A DNA stretch of 64,000 nucleotides from Bordetella parapertussis. GTDB lineage: Bacteria; Pseudomonadota; Gammaproteobacteria; Burkholderiales; Thiobacillaceae. Below the pieces are notes generated by a model. It had not been told where the DNA came from and did not search any database. It saw nothing but the letters and a program-made list of their open reading frames with translations. A program made the position numbers and the translations under genes. Positions 52,259-60,820 of this stretch are shown here, piece by piece. The stretch is from assembly GCA_945890495.1 (NCBI GenBank), contig CAMDCO010000006.1:1-64000 (forward strand), written 5' to 3'. Position 1 is the first letter of the stretch. The number at the start of each line of letters is the position of its first letter.

Positions 52259-52776
52259 GGGGACGGCTTCGGATTCATCAGGGACGCAACAATCAGGCCA
52301 TTCGCCAATCCCGTCAACCAGGCCACGCCCAAAAAGAGGGGCAGCATGCCCATCAGGTTGACCGCCGGCATCAGCCACCCATTGGCCACGCCCAACTGGG
52401 CCGCGATATGGGAAAAACTGGCCAGCAAGGACAGGCTAACGGGGCCAAACCAACGGCGCGGCAGATAAACAGCCCCGGCAAGCGTCAGCAAACTGGCCAT
52501 CCCGCCCGAGAGACTGAGGACAAAGGTAGGGGTCAAAAAAGTGCCTAACGCCAACGCCCCGGCCACGATACGCAGTAGCGTCACCCAGGCCGCCGCACGC
52601 CAACCCCAACGCCAGAGCACAATGAGCGTTACGATATTGGCCAAGCCCGGTTTGACCCCCGGAAAAGGCGAAGGGATGACCGCCTCGACCAAGGTTAGCC
52701 CCACCGCCACCGCCGCCAGCGCGGCAATACGGCGGTCGGCCTCACTCGGGATCAGATCAATAACCGAGGCTGTCAT
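52255..52776 (-). CDS. Gx transporter family protein (Hpre_diP_synt_I)
   Basis: A 173-residue integral membrane protein of about five helices with FPGVKPGLANIVTLIVLWRWG and GGMASLLTLAG, matching the Gx/heptaprenyl-diphosphate-synthase component I family, an ECF S-component-like group. It follows a NusG-domain-II protein, a pairing often near Rnf or ApbE genes; those are absent here. Role unknown. ATG 52776. Confidence 0.82.
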   Translation of the reverse strand: MTASVIDLIPSEADRRIAALAAVAVGLTLVEAVIPSPFPGVKPGLANIVTLIVLWRWGWRAAAWVTLLRIVAGALALGTFLTPTFVLSLSGGMASLLTLAGAVYLPRRWFGPVSLSLLASFSHIAAQLGVANGWLMPAVNLMGMLPLFLGVAWLTGLANGLIVASLMNPKPSP

Positions 52777-53200
52777 AAGCCAACCGCCCCCATTCCACAC
52801 TGACCCGATTCGGCAAACAAACCGCCGCCTCACCCGCGCTCAGCCAACCTTGGCGGACACAGATCTGACGCGGCGAAGGGTCCGCCGCTACGCGCACCCG
52901 CCCGGAATGAAATTCGACCAGGGTCACCCCCAGCGGCCCGGGCACCTGGAGGATCTGATTGAGGCGCACATCGCCCTCCATGAAAACCTGGCCGGCCTGC
53001 CGGATCACCACCCTCCCGCTAGACACCGGTGCTTGTGTCGCCAGCGCAATGATCGCCGCAAGGCCCAGTAGCGCCACGCCCCAGTCACCGGCGCGCAAAC
53101 CCGTCAGATGTCTCTCAAGAAACTCGCCGGGCCGCCCCAAGAGTTTCTTGCCCCTTGAGGGGAGAACCGAGCGAAGCGAAGGTTTTCGGGGTGGGCTCAT
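52757..53200 (-). CDS. Membrane-anchored NusG domain II protein
   Basis: About 147 residues. One membrane segment (WGVALLGLAAIIALAT) precedes a NusG-II/DUF fold (GRVVIRQAGQVFMEGDV, PRQICVRQGWLSAGEAAVCLPNRV). ATG 53200 overlaps the rapZ stop as ATGA. The first ~34 residues (SPPRKPSLRSVLPSRGKK...) are encoded by a palindromic repeat rather than family-like sequence, and the conserved part begins near LRAGDWG. A TTG at 53098 would remove that part, so the start is uncertain. Confidence 0.7.
   Translation of the reverse strand: MSPPRKPSLRSVLPSRGKKLLGRPGEFLERHLTGLRAGDWGVALLGLAAIIALATQAPVSSGRVVIRQAGQVFMEGDVRLNQILQVPGPLGVTLVEFHSGRVRVAADPSPRQICVRQGWLSAGEAAVCLPNRVSVEWGRLAYDSLGY
53112..53197. repeat. 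Palindromic repeat at the start of the NusG-II gene
   Basis: CAAGAAACTC (53116-53125) and GAGTTTCTTG (53141-53150) form a perfect 10-bp inverted repeat with a 15-base loop. CCCCTTGAGGGG follows (53151-53162), and then the sequence GAACCGAGCGAAGCGAAGG. The set resembles a dispersed intergenic repeat, yet it lies between the rapZ stop and the conserved NusG-II core and is in frame with the latter. Confidence 0.65.
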
Positions 53201-54045
53201 ATACCCTCGGCCCCCGGCAGGTTCCGATGCCGCACCAGCACCTGATACGGGCGGCCAAAATGAACCGCCAATGTTTCGGCAAACCAGACTGAACGATGCT
53301 GCCCCCCCGTGCAACCCAGCGCCACGGTCAGGTAGGCACGATTATCCGCCACATAGACGGGCACCCAGCGCTCCAGAAAACGGCAGATATCGGCCCACAT
53401 CTCGCCCACCTGGGCATCGGCGGCCAGAAAGTCGGCTACCGGGACATCGCGTCCCGTTAGAGACCTCAACTCGCTGCGATAGTGCGGATTCGTTAGACAG
53501 CGAACATCGTAAACAAGGTCGGCGTCCAAGGGCAGGCCGTGCTTAAAACCGAAGGACTCGAATACCAGGGTAAAAGCGCCCCCACCGATGCCCAAAAACC
53601 CCTTCAGCCAGGCGCGCAGGGCATTGGCCGTTACACCACTGGTATCAATACGATGCCCCAAGGCGGCCAAATCGGAGAGCAGCGCGCGTTCGTCTGTAAT
53701 GCATTGGCTGATGGCACGGTCACCTATGCTGAGCGGATGGCGGCGGCGCGTTTCGGAAAAACGGCGCAGCAGACAGTCATCGCTCGCCTCGAGGAATAAC
53801 ACCTGGAGCGCATGCTGAGTGCTCAGGGCGCGGATCGCCGCCACGGCCTCGGCCAGGTTTTGCTGACCGCGTGCATCAATGCCTACCGCCACCTGACCAT
53901 AACCGGTTTGATTCAGGACCTCGACCGTGGCCGGCAACAACGCCGCCGGCAGGTTGTCGATGCAATAAAAGCCCTCGTCCTCAAGCAGGTTAAGGGCCAC
54001 GCTCTTGCCCGCGCCAGACAGCCCGGTGAGAACAATGATGCGCAT
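53197..54045 (-). CDS. rapZ: RNase adapter protein RapZ
   Basis: A 282-residue P-loop protein. In E. coli it guides RNase E to the sRNA GlmZ and so controls glucosamine-6-phosphate synthase. Walker A is GLSGAGKS near the start, and the C-terminal CTGGQHRSVW is diagnostic. ATG 54045 overlaps the hprK stop (TGATG). It ends the rpoN-associated cluster. Confidence 0.95.
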   Translation of the reverse strand: MRIIVLTGLSGAGKSVALNLLEDEGFYCIDNLPAALLPATVEVLNQTGYGQVAVGIDARGQQNLAEAVAAIRALSTQHALQVLFLEASDDCLLRRFSETRRRHPLSIGDRAISQCITDERALLSDLAALGHRIDTSGVTANALRAWLKGFLGIGGGAFTLVFESFGFKHGLPLDADLVYDVRCLTNPHYRSELRSLTGRDVPVADFLAADAQVGEMWADICRFLERWVPVYVADNRAYLTVALGCTGGQHRSVWFAETLAVHFGRPYQVLVRHRNLPGAEGI

Positions 54046-55013
54046 CAAGCGTCTCCGAGCGCGATCTGTTCGCGTTGGCGCAAGGTAAAGTCCTCACCGC
54101 TGTTGTAGCCGCGCTGTTGCAGGATGTAGTTACGCACAGCCACCTCAACGAGGACCGCGAGGTTACGCCCCACCGCAACCGGCAGGCGCACCTTGGGTAC
54201 GGTCACTTCCAGGATCCGACACAATTCGGCCTGCATGTCGAAGCGGTTCGACGCATCCCAAGAATCCGCCGCGGTCAGTTGCACGATCAATCGAAGCTGG
54301 ACACGGTGCTTAACGGCGGCCTCACCAAACAGCAGCCGGATGTTCAGCAACCCCAAGCCGCGCACCTCCATGAAGTCGCGCAACAACTCGGGGCTGCACC
54401 CCTCCAGGGTCTCGGGCGATAAGGCATGGAACTCCACGGCGTCATCCGCCACCAGGCGATGGCCGCGCGAAACCAACTCCAGCGCCAGCTCGCTCTTGCC
54501 GATGGCCGGGTCGCCGGTAATCAGGACCCCCATCCCCGCGACCTCCATGAAAACACCGTGCAGCACCGCATAAGGGGCCAGCGACTGGCTTAGTTGGTGG
54601 TTAAGACCGCGCAACAAGGCCGTAGTCGAAACACCCGACGAAATAAGGGGCGTGGAATAACGCTCGGCACACTCCAAAAACAAATCCGGCACGCGCACGC
54701 CATTGGCGACAAAAATGGCTACGCTATCGAGCGAGAAGAGGGCCTCAATGGCGTGTTGCCGCGCATCGGGTTCGTACGCCGCCAGGAGATTGATTTCGGT
54801 CAGACCCAAAACCTGCAATCGACCCCGCTCAAGCATATCAGCGTGGCCAACCAAGGCCAGCGTCGGTCGATACACGGTGTCAAGCAGGACCTCACGGTCC
54901 GCACTCTGGGCCCCGGCCAGCCAAACCAGTTGCAACTTCGTCTCAACCAGCCGGAACAGTTCGGCAACGGTCTTCCGTGGCTTGATGGGGATCGCTAGGG
55001 ATTCCACTCGCAA
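54045..55013 (-). CDS. hprK: HPr kinase/phosphorylase
   Basis: Phosphorylates or dephosphorylates HPr in response to metabolic state. A 322-residue protein with the P-loop GDPAIGKSELALELV, DDAVEFH and the C-terminal signature EVRGLGLLNIRLLFGE. In proteobacteria lacking carbohydrate PTS permeases it is tied to the nitrogen PTS. It overlaps ptsN by 19 bases. TTG 55013 or GTG 55007 may be the start. Confidence 0.93.
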   Translation of the reverse strand: MRVESLAIPIKPRKTVAELFRLVETKLQLVWLAGAQSADREVLLDTVYRPTLALVGHADMLERGRLQVLGLTEINLLAAYEPDARQHAIEALFSLDSVAIFVANGVRVPDLFLECAERYSTPLISSGVSTTALLRGLNHQLSQSLAPYAVLHGVFMEVAGMGVLITGDPAIGKSELALELVSRGHRLVADDAVEFHALSPETLEGCSPELLRDFMEVRGLGLLNIRLLFGEAAVKHRVQLRLIVQLTAADSWDASNRFDMQAELCRILEVTVPKVRLPVAVGRNLAVLVEVAVRNYILQQRGYNSGEDFTLRQREQIALGDA

Positions 55014-55450
55014 ATCAGCCTATGTATGGCCTCGGCATCCGGTGCTGCACGCAGTCGTTCCCGTACCGACTTGCCGCTCAACATCTGCGCCAATTCAGCC
55101 AGGATCTGCAAATGCTGATCCGTCGCCGTCGCCGGCGCTAGCAGGACAAAGACAAGATCCACGGGCATCCCATCCGGCGCATCGTAATCCAAGGGGGTGG
55201 CCAAACGAAAAAAGGTGCAAACGGCCTCTTTAAGCCCCTTGATACGACCGTGCGGAATGGCAATCCCGTATCCCAGCGCTGTCGAACCGAGCTTCTCACG
55301 CGAAAACAGGCTATCAAACACCTCGGCCGAAGAGACCCCGTGGCTCGCCTCAATTAAGCGTCCCGCCTCTTCCAGCAAGCGTTTCTTGCTCACGATGTTG
55401 GCCCCCGCCACAACATTGGCAGGGACCAACCATTTTGCGATCAGGTTCAT
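54995..55450 (-). CDS. ptsN: Nitrogen-regulatory PTS EIIA-like protein PtsN
   Basis: A 151-residue EIIA-Ntr: the phosphorylatable His is in GIAIPHGRI. It regulates potassium and nitrogen metabolism through its phosphorylation state. The gene order rpoN-hpf-ptsN-hprK-rapZ is widespread. Confidence 0.94.
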   Translation of the reverse strand: MNLIAKWLVPANVVAGANIVSKKRLLEEAGRLIEASHGVSSAEVFDSLFSREKLGSTALGYGIAIPHGRIKGLKEAVCTFFRLATPLDYDAPDGMPVDLVFVLLAPATATDQHLQILAELAQMLSGKSVRERLRAAPDAEAIHRLICEWNP

Positions 55451-55468
55451 AACATCACTGCCGACCCA

Positions 55469-55795
55469 TCAATCCAGGCTGGCGCGTTTGATGCCGCCCT
55501 CGTCGCGATGCCCCGCACTGAGCTTTTCCTTGTGCTTGACGATCTGACGGTCCAGCTTCTCTTCCAAGGCGTCGATAGCGGCATACATATCCGGCTCAAT
55601 GGCCTCGACATGGATATCCTTGCCGGGCAGATGAACCTGGGCCTCGGCCTTGTGATTCAACTTCTCGACACCCAGCGTCACGGACACATCAATGACATGA
55701 TCGAAATGATGGGTAATGCGCTTCACACGGCCTTCAACATAGCTACGGATAGCCGGGGTAATTTCAAGGTGATGACCAGTAACGATAAGGTTCAT
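55469..55795 (-). CDS. hpf: Ribosome hibernation promoting factor
   Basis: A short-type HPF of 108 residues (MNLIVTGHHLEITPAIRSYVEGRVKRITHHF) that binds the 30S subunit and supports 100S dimers in stationary phase. The GGAG in front of ATG 55795 fixes this start; the in-frame TTG four codons earlier lies over that site. Confidence 0.94.
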   Translation of the reverse strand: MNLIVTGHHLEITPAIRSYVEGRVKRITHHFDHVIDVSVTLGVEKLNHKAEAQVHLPGKDIHVEAIEPDMYAAIDALEEKLDRQIVKHKEKLSAGHRDEGGIKRASLD

Positions 55796-55837
55796 GTTGA
55801 ACTCCAAGTGGTTAATAACACCGGGCAGCGCCCGGAC

Positions 55838-57295
55838 TCAAACAATCCTCCGGCGTTGTGTCGCCGGCTCAATATGCATCTGCTCCCGGTATTTTGCCAC
55901 GGTCCGGCGCGCAACCCGAAATCCTTGTTGACCTAGGGCATCTGACAAGGCCTGATCCGACAGGGGCCGCGACGCCTTTTCGTCCTGGATTATTTTCCGC
56001 AACACGACCCTGATGGCTTGGCTGGAGGCCGTCTCGCCGTCATCCGTCGCCACCGCATTGCTAAACAGGCGCTTAAATTCAATCGCACCCCGGGGTGTGA
56101 GCATGTACTTCTGCGTCGTTGCGCGCGAGATCGTTGATTCGTGCAGACCCAACTGATCAGCCACCTCACGCAAGACCAAGGGGCGCAAACCCGCATCGCC
56201 GTGTTCTAGCCAGCCCTTCTGGTATTCCACCAAGGCCCGCGCCACCCTCAAGATGGTCTCAAAGCGTTGCTGTACGCTGCGTATCATCCAGCGCGCCTCC
56301 TGCAACTGAGCCGCCAGCGCGTGGGGCTCGCCCGGCTGATTCAGGATATTGGCATAAAGCGCATTGACGCGCAGACGCGGCATCGCCTCGGCGTTAAGCT
56401 GGACCTGCCAGCGGGCCTTGTCGCCAAGCCCGGTCTTGCGCACGATGACATCGGGGATCACAAATTGCGTCGCCGCCGCGCTATAGGCGGCGCCAGGGCG
56501 CGGGTTCAAAGCGGCCAACACATCACGCACCGCACGCAAATCGGCTTCAGATGACAACCCCAAGGCCCGCCGCAACTGACCGTACTCGCGCTCCGCCAAC
56601 AAAGGCAAATGGTCGTTCACCAATCGAAGTGCGTGAGAACGCCAAGGCGTGTCGGCGGGCAAGACCTGCAACTGCAGCCGCAGACACTCGCCCAGATTAC
56701 GCGCACCGACCCCAACCGGATCCAGACCCTGTAGCACCCGCAAAGCCACCTCCAAGCGTTCGCACTCGTCCTCCTGCGATTCTGGCAACAGGGTCGCCAA
56801 TTCGTCCAGATCGGTCGATAGATAGCCCTCTTCATCCAGCGACTCAATCAGGACCTGCACGCGCTGCCGTATCGGCTCTGCAAGCCGCATCAGGGCCACC
56901 TGATCCAGCAGATGCTGGCGCAGACTCAGCCCCGCCTGATCTTTGGGATTGAAGCGCTCTTCAAACCCATCCTCTTGATCCTGCTCACCCATACCGCCAC
57001 CGCCGCCGTCACCCCACGCCAGATCCAGCAACACCTCGCTCGCTCCATCGCCACTCTCTACCGCCGTTGTAGGCGTCTCAAGGGGTGCCGCCCCAGGCAT
57101 AAACTCGCCCCCCTCCGACTCCAAGGGCGAATCCAACGGCAACTCATCGCATTCCAACAAGGGGTTTTGTTGCAGAAAATCACTGATCTCTTGATTGAGA
57201 TCCACGCTCGACATCTGCAGCAAACGAATCGACTGCTGGAGTTGCGGCGTCAAGGCCAACTGGGCACGCAGCCCAAGATGAAGATTTTGTTTCAC
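55838..57295 (-). CDS. rpoN: RNA polymerase sigma-54 factor RpoN
   Basis: A 485-residue sigma-54: Gln/Leu-rich region I (LRAQLALTPQLQQSIRLLQMS), acidic middle, core-binding region and a C-terminal RpoN box ARRTVAKYREQM. GTG 57295 (VKQNLHLGL) is the best start; the longer frame would overlap the lptB gene. It directs nitrogen-, pilus- and stress-related promoters. Confidence 0.94.
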   Translation of the reverse strand: MKQNLHLGLRAQLALTPQLQQSIRLLQMSSVDLNQEISDFLQQNPLLECDELPLDSPLESEGGEFMPGAAPLETPTTAVESGDGASEVLLDLAWGDGGGGGMGEQDQEDGFEERFNPKDQAGLSLRQHLLDQVALMRLAEPIRQRVQVLIESLDEEGYLSTDLDELATLLPESQEDECERLEVALRVLQGLDPVGVGARNLGECLRLQLQVLPADTPWRSHALRLVNDHLPLLAEREYGQLRRALGLSSEADLRAVRDVLAALNPRPGAAYSAAATQFVIPDVIVRKTGLGDKARWQVQLNAEAMPRLRVNALYANILNQPGEPHALAAQLQEARWMIRSVQQRFETILRVARALVEYQKGWLEHGDAGLRPLVLREVADQLGLHESTISRATTQKYMLTPRGAIEFKRLFSNAVATDDGETASSQAIRVVLRKIIQDEKASRPLSDQALSDALGQQGFRVARRTVAKYREQMHIEPATQRRRIV

Positions 57296-57311
57296 GCAGA
57301 ATGATTCGAAA

Positions 57312-58034
57312 TCAGAGCCGGAAGTTCTCGCCGAGATAGACCCGGCGCACATCCTCATTGTAGACAATCTCGTCAGGACGGCCAGAGATCATGACGCGCC
57401 CCTCACTGAGGATGTAGGCACGATCGCAGATGCCGAGCGTCTCGCGCACATTGTGGTCGGTGATGAGGACGCCAATGTCACGCTCCACCAGAAAGCGAAT
57501 GATCTTCTGGATGTCCAGCACCGAGAGGGGGTCGATGCCGGCGAAGGGCTCGTCGAGCAACACAAAACGGGGCCGCATGGCCAAGGTGCGGGCGATCTCC
57601 ACCCGCCGCCGCTCGCCGCCAGACAGGCTGGTCGCCGCCGCATCGCGCAGGTGATCAATGTGCAGGTCATCCAAAAGATACTGCAGATGTTCCTCCACGG
57701 CCGCCCCTTTGTGGCCCTGCAACTCCAGGATGGCGGAGATATTGTCGGCCACCGTCATGCGCCGGAAGATCGAACTCTCCTGAGGAAGGTAGGACAGACC
57801 TAGCCGGGCCCGGCGATAGACCGGCTCGTGGGTGATCTCGTGTTCATCAATAAAGATCTGTCCGCCATCCGCCGGCACGAGGCCGACCAGCATGTAGAAC
57901 GAGGTGGTCTTGCCCGCCCCATTGGGGCCCAGCAAGCCGACGACCTCGCCGCTCGCGACCTCAATGGAGACATCCTGCAGGATCGTCCGGCGCTGATAAC
58001 GCTTACGCAGGCCAACCGCGCGCAATACGCTCAT
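57312..58034 (-). CDS. lptB: LPS export ABC ATPase LptB
   Basis: ATPase of the LptB2FGC complex that extracts lipopolysaccharide from the inner membrane. A 240-residue protein with Walker [10 protein letters not shown], signature [15 protein letters not shown] and Walker [16 protein letters not shown] 58034 overlaps lptA (ATGA). Confidence 0.95.
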   Translation of the reverse strand: MSVLRAVGLRKRYQRRTILQDVSIEVASGEVVGLLGPNGAGKTTSFYMLVGLVPADGGQIFIDEHEITHEPVYRRARLGLSYLPQESSIFRRMTVADNISAILELQGHKGAAVEEHLQYLLDDLHIDHLRDAAATSLSGGERRRVEIARTLAMRPRFVLLDEPFAGIDPLSVLDIQKIIRFLVERDIGVLITDHNVRETLGICDRAYILSEGRVMISGRPDEIVYNEDVRRVYLGENFRL

Positions 58035-58645
58035 TTAGGCACGGCCGGCATGACCGGTGCGGACTTGGGCGGCACGGGTGCTAAGGGGGGCGCTAAGACG
58101 GGCGCCAAGACGGGCGACTTATCCACCCCCGGCGCCGGCGTCTTGCTCTGAATTACCGCAATCACTCGACCGGTGGCGGCGGGTGTCGTACCTCCGCGGG
58201 CCTGATAAACCTGCGTGCGCATATCATAAACAACGGTCTCACTATGCATTTCCTGCAAGTTTCCGCGCTTCAGGCGGGCCTGCCCGGTCAGCTTGACGAC
58301 CTCGGTACGGCCATCATAATCAATACGCTCGGCCCAACCCTCTACGATGTGCCCGGTGCCCTCTTCCTTCTGCCGAAATTGAGCAGGATGACCGTAGGCG
58401 GTGCCTGAATTCAGGCCCCCGGCATCCTGAGCAATCTCGATCCGATCACCCTCAATCTGCAGACTGCCCCGGGTCAGAATAACGCCCCCTTCATAAACGG
58501 TGAGCTTGCGAACATCGTCGAGCCGCAGACTGGCCGCATTGATATAGACCGGCTGGGCCATGTCCGCCTTTTCGGCCCATGCGCAGGCCGCCGTCCACAA
58601 AAAAGAGGTCAGCAACGCGTTCAGCATGAATCCCTTACTTCTCAT
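58031..58645 (-). CDS. lptA: LPS transport periplasmic protein LptA
   Basis: A 204-residue protein with a signal peptide ([17 protein letters not shown]) and an OstA-like beta-jellyroll domain that forms the periplasmic bridge for lipopolysaccharide. The C-terminal tail is unusually Pro/Ala/Lys-rich ([20 protein letters not shown]). ATG 58645 is preceded by GAGGAG. It overlaps lptC by 11 bases. Confidence 0.9.
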   Translation of the reverse strand: MRSKGFMLNALLTSFLWTAACAWAEKADMAQPVYINAASLRLDDVRKLTVYEGGVILTRGSLQIEGDRIEIAQDAGGLNSGTAYGHPAQFRQKEEGTGHIVEGWAERIDYDGRTEVVKLTGQARLKRGNLQEMHSETVVYDMRTQVYQARGGTTPAATGRVIAVIQSKTPAPGVDKSPVLAPVLAPPLAPVPPKSAPVMPAVPK

Positions 58646-59216
58646 AAACACTCCTCACCGGCCCAACAAATTCCATGGTGTGTGACTTGCCATCTGCCCT
58701 CATTCCACCCTGCGCATCGATTCGGCTCTGACCCTGCCGTACATGCACCGGTTTATCGGTCCGCATTCGATCGGCACTCAGCATCACGCGCAAATATTCT
58801 GTCGTCAAGTCAAGGGGCGCGCGCCCGTGACCCGCCTCGCGCTGCAATCGTACCTCATCCAGAAAATAAAAATCGTTCCGATCTTCCGAAACCAGACCCC
58901 GTCGGGCGGTGATTTGTACCCGATAGCCTTCGGCCTGAAAACGGTCGTAACGCGGCTCAACCAAGCGCAAGGTGTCGTCGTCCAGGAAATGGGTCATGCG
59001 CTGTGCGGTCAGGACCTGCGTGGCGGCGGACTGACGGCTCACCGAGGTCAAGCGCATATCCTCAACAATCATTCCGGGTTCGTGGCGAAATCCCCGCATA
59101 TCGAACAAGTCAGCGAGATGTGACACATCCTTCAGCCACAAGGAAAGCGCGGCCAGAATGGCCACCGTCACTATGGGCAGAAAAGGGCCGATGCGCCACG
59201 ACGCCATCATCGACAT
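58635..59216 (-). CDS. lptC: LPS export inner-membrane protein LptC
   Basis: A 193-residue bitopic protein: one N-terminal membrane segment (PFLPIVTVAILAALSLWL) and a periplasmic LptC domain. It passes lipopolysaccharide from LptB2FG to LptA. Its ATG is one base after the kdsC stop. Confidence 0.92.
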   Translation of the reverse strand: MSMMASWRIGPFLPIVTVAILAALSLWLKDVSHLADLFDMRGFRHEPGMIVEDMRLTSVSRQSAATQVLTAQRMTHFLDDDTLRLVEPRYDRFQAEGYRVQITARRGLVSEDRNDFYFLDEVRLQREAGHGRAPLDLTTEYLRVMLSADRMRTDKPVHVRQGQSRIDAQGGMRADGKSHTMEFVGPVRSVYEK

Positions 59217-59217
59217 G

Positions 59218-59754
59218 TCAGCGATCGTACAGGGCCAGTTGCGCGGCCCAAGTCCCTTGCGCCTGCATGATGAGTTCGCACAATGCCCGTGCCGCGCCCC
59301 ATCCCCCAGGGTGTGGGGTCACAAAATGCGCCCGCGCCAAGACCTCGTCCGGGGCCTCGGGCACGGTCACGGCCAGACCGCAGCGCCGCAAGATGGGCAG
59401 ATCCACAAGGTCATCACCTATACAGGCCACCTCGTCATGCCGCAGCCCCGCATCGCGACACAATTGTTCGTAGGCCTCCAGCTTGTCCTCGGCACCTTGA
59501 TAGATACGCTCGATCCCGAGGTTCTTCGCCCGATACAAGACCACATTCGAGGTTCGTCCGGTGATAATGGCCGGCTCGACCCCACTCGCCTTAAGCATCT
59601 TGATGCCATGACCATCGCGCGAGTTAAAGGCCTTGTATTCATGGCCGTCATTGTCAAAAAACAGGCTGCCGTCGGTCAGCACCCCATCCACATCAAAAAT
59701 CACCGCACGAACACGGCGCGCCCGCACCAGAACTTGTTCTAGGGTCTCTGCCAT
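59218..59754 (-). CDS. kdsC: KDO-8-phosphate phosphatase KdsC
   Basis: Removes phosphate from KDO-8-P in LPS core synthesis. A 178-residue HAD protein with AVIFDVDGVLTDG, KMLKASGVEPAIITGR and CIGDDLVDLPIL, typical of KdsC. ATG 59754 overlaps the kdsD stop (TGATG). Confidence 0.94.
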   Translation of the reverse strand: MAETLEQVLVRARRVRAVIFDVDGVLTDGSLFFDNDGHEYKAFNSRDGHGIKMLKASGVEPAIITGRTSNVVLYRAKNLGIERIYQGAEDKLEAYEQLCRDAGLRHDEVACIGDDLVDLPILRRCGLAVTVPEAPDEVLARAHFVTPHPGGWGAARALCELIMQAQGTWAAQLALYDR

Positions 59755-60764
59755 CACACCACCCCCGCACGCAATAGGTCGTGCATGTTCAACGCGCCCA
59801 CTAAGCGGTTGTCCGCATCCACGACCAGCATCCCGTTAACGCGCCATTCCTGCATGCGCTCGACCGCTTCTACCGCCAGGGCATCGGCCTGAATCGTCCG
59901 CGGGCCCGCCTTCATGACCTCTCGAATGGACACCCCACGCACATCCACATCGCGATCCAGACAGCGGCGCAGGTCCCCATCGGTAAAGACACCAACCAGT
60001 CCCCCAGCCATATCGACAACCGCCGTCATGCCCAGGCCCTTTTGCGTCATTTCCAGCAAGGCCGCCTTGAAACTGGCCGTCTCACCCACCACCGGCAAGG
60101 CCTCGCCGCTGTGCATCAAGTCACGCACATGGACCAGCAAACGCCGTCCCAACGAGCCGCCGGGATGGGTGCGGGCAAAATCTTCTGCGGTAAAACCACG
60201 CGCGTGCAGGGTCGCCACGGTCAAGGCATCCCCGATCGCCAGGGCCGCCGTGGTACTTGCCGTCGGCGCCAGATTAAGCGGGCAGGCCTCTTGGGCAACG
60301 GCCGCCTCCAGATGCAGATTGGCCTCGCGGGCCAGCGTCGATTCCGGGTTTCCGGTAATCGCGATCAGATAGGCCCCGCGCCGCTTAATCAGGGGCAGGA
60401 TGCTCACCAACTCACCGCTCTCGCCCGAGTTGGACAAGGCAATCACCACATCGTCGTGCTGAATCATGCCCAGATCGCCATGGCTGGCCTCGCCCGGATG
60501 GACAAAGAAGGCCGGCGTCCCCGTTGAGGCCAGGCTGGCCGCAATCTTGCCGCCAATGTGGCCGGACTTGCCCATACCGCTCACCACGACGCGTCCCCGG
60601 CAGGCCAGCAAGGCCCGTACAGCCACCACCAACTCCGGGCCCAAGCGCTCGGCCAGCGCCGTCAGCGCCTCAGCCTCAATCTCTAAGGTACGGCGCCCCA
60701 TGGCGAGAATCTCGTGATCAGGACACATGTAAGGAGTGGAGGTAACTGTCATAATGAGGCTCAT
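59754..60764 (-). CDS. kdsD: Arabinose-5-phosphate isomerase KdsD
   Basis: Makes arabinose-5-P, the KDO precursor. A 336-residue protein: N-terminal SIS domain (VVSGMGKSGHIGGKIAASLASTGTPAFFVHPGEASHGDLG) and two CBS domains in the C-terminal third (RDLMHSGEALPVV and VREVMK-type repeats, seen as IREVMKAGPRTIQ). ATG 60764 is preferred. It is divergent from the Kef-type antiporter. Confidence 0.93.
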   Translation of the reverse strand: MSLIMTVTSTPYMCPDHEILAMGRRTLEIEAEALTALAERLGPELVVAVRALLACRGRVVVSGMGKSGHIGGKIAASLASTGTPAFFVHPGEASHGDLGMIQHDDVVIALSNSGESGELVSILPLIKRRGAYLIAITGNPESTLAREANLHLEAAVAQEACPLNLAPTASTTAALAIGDALTVATLHARGFTAEDFARTHPGGSLGRRLLVHVRDLMHSGEALPVVGETASFKAALLEMTQKGLGMTAVVDMAGGLVGVFTDGDLRRCLDRDVDVRGVSIREVMKAGPRTIQADALAVEAVERMQEWRVNGMLVVDADNRLVGALNMHDLLRAGVV

Positions 60765-60820
60765 TGTAGCGTGACCTTTCTCTTCTACCACAGACAAACC
60801 GGTACACGAACACAAAAACG

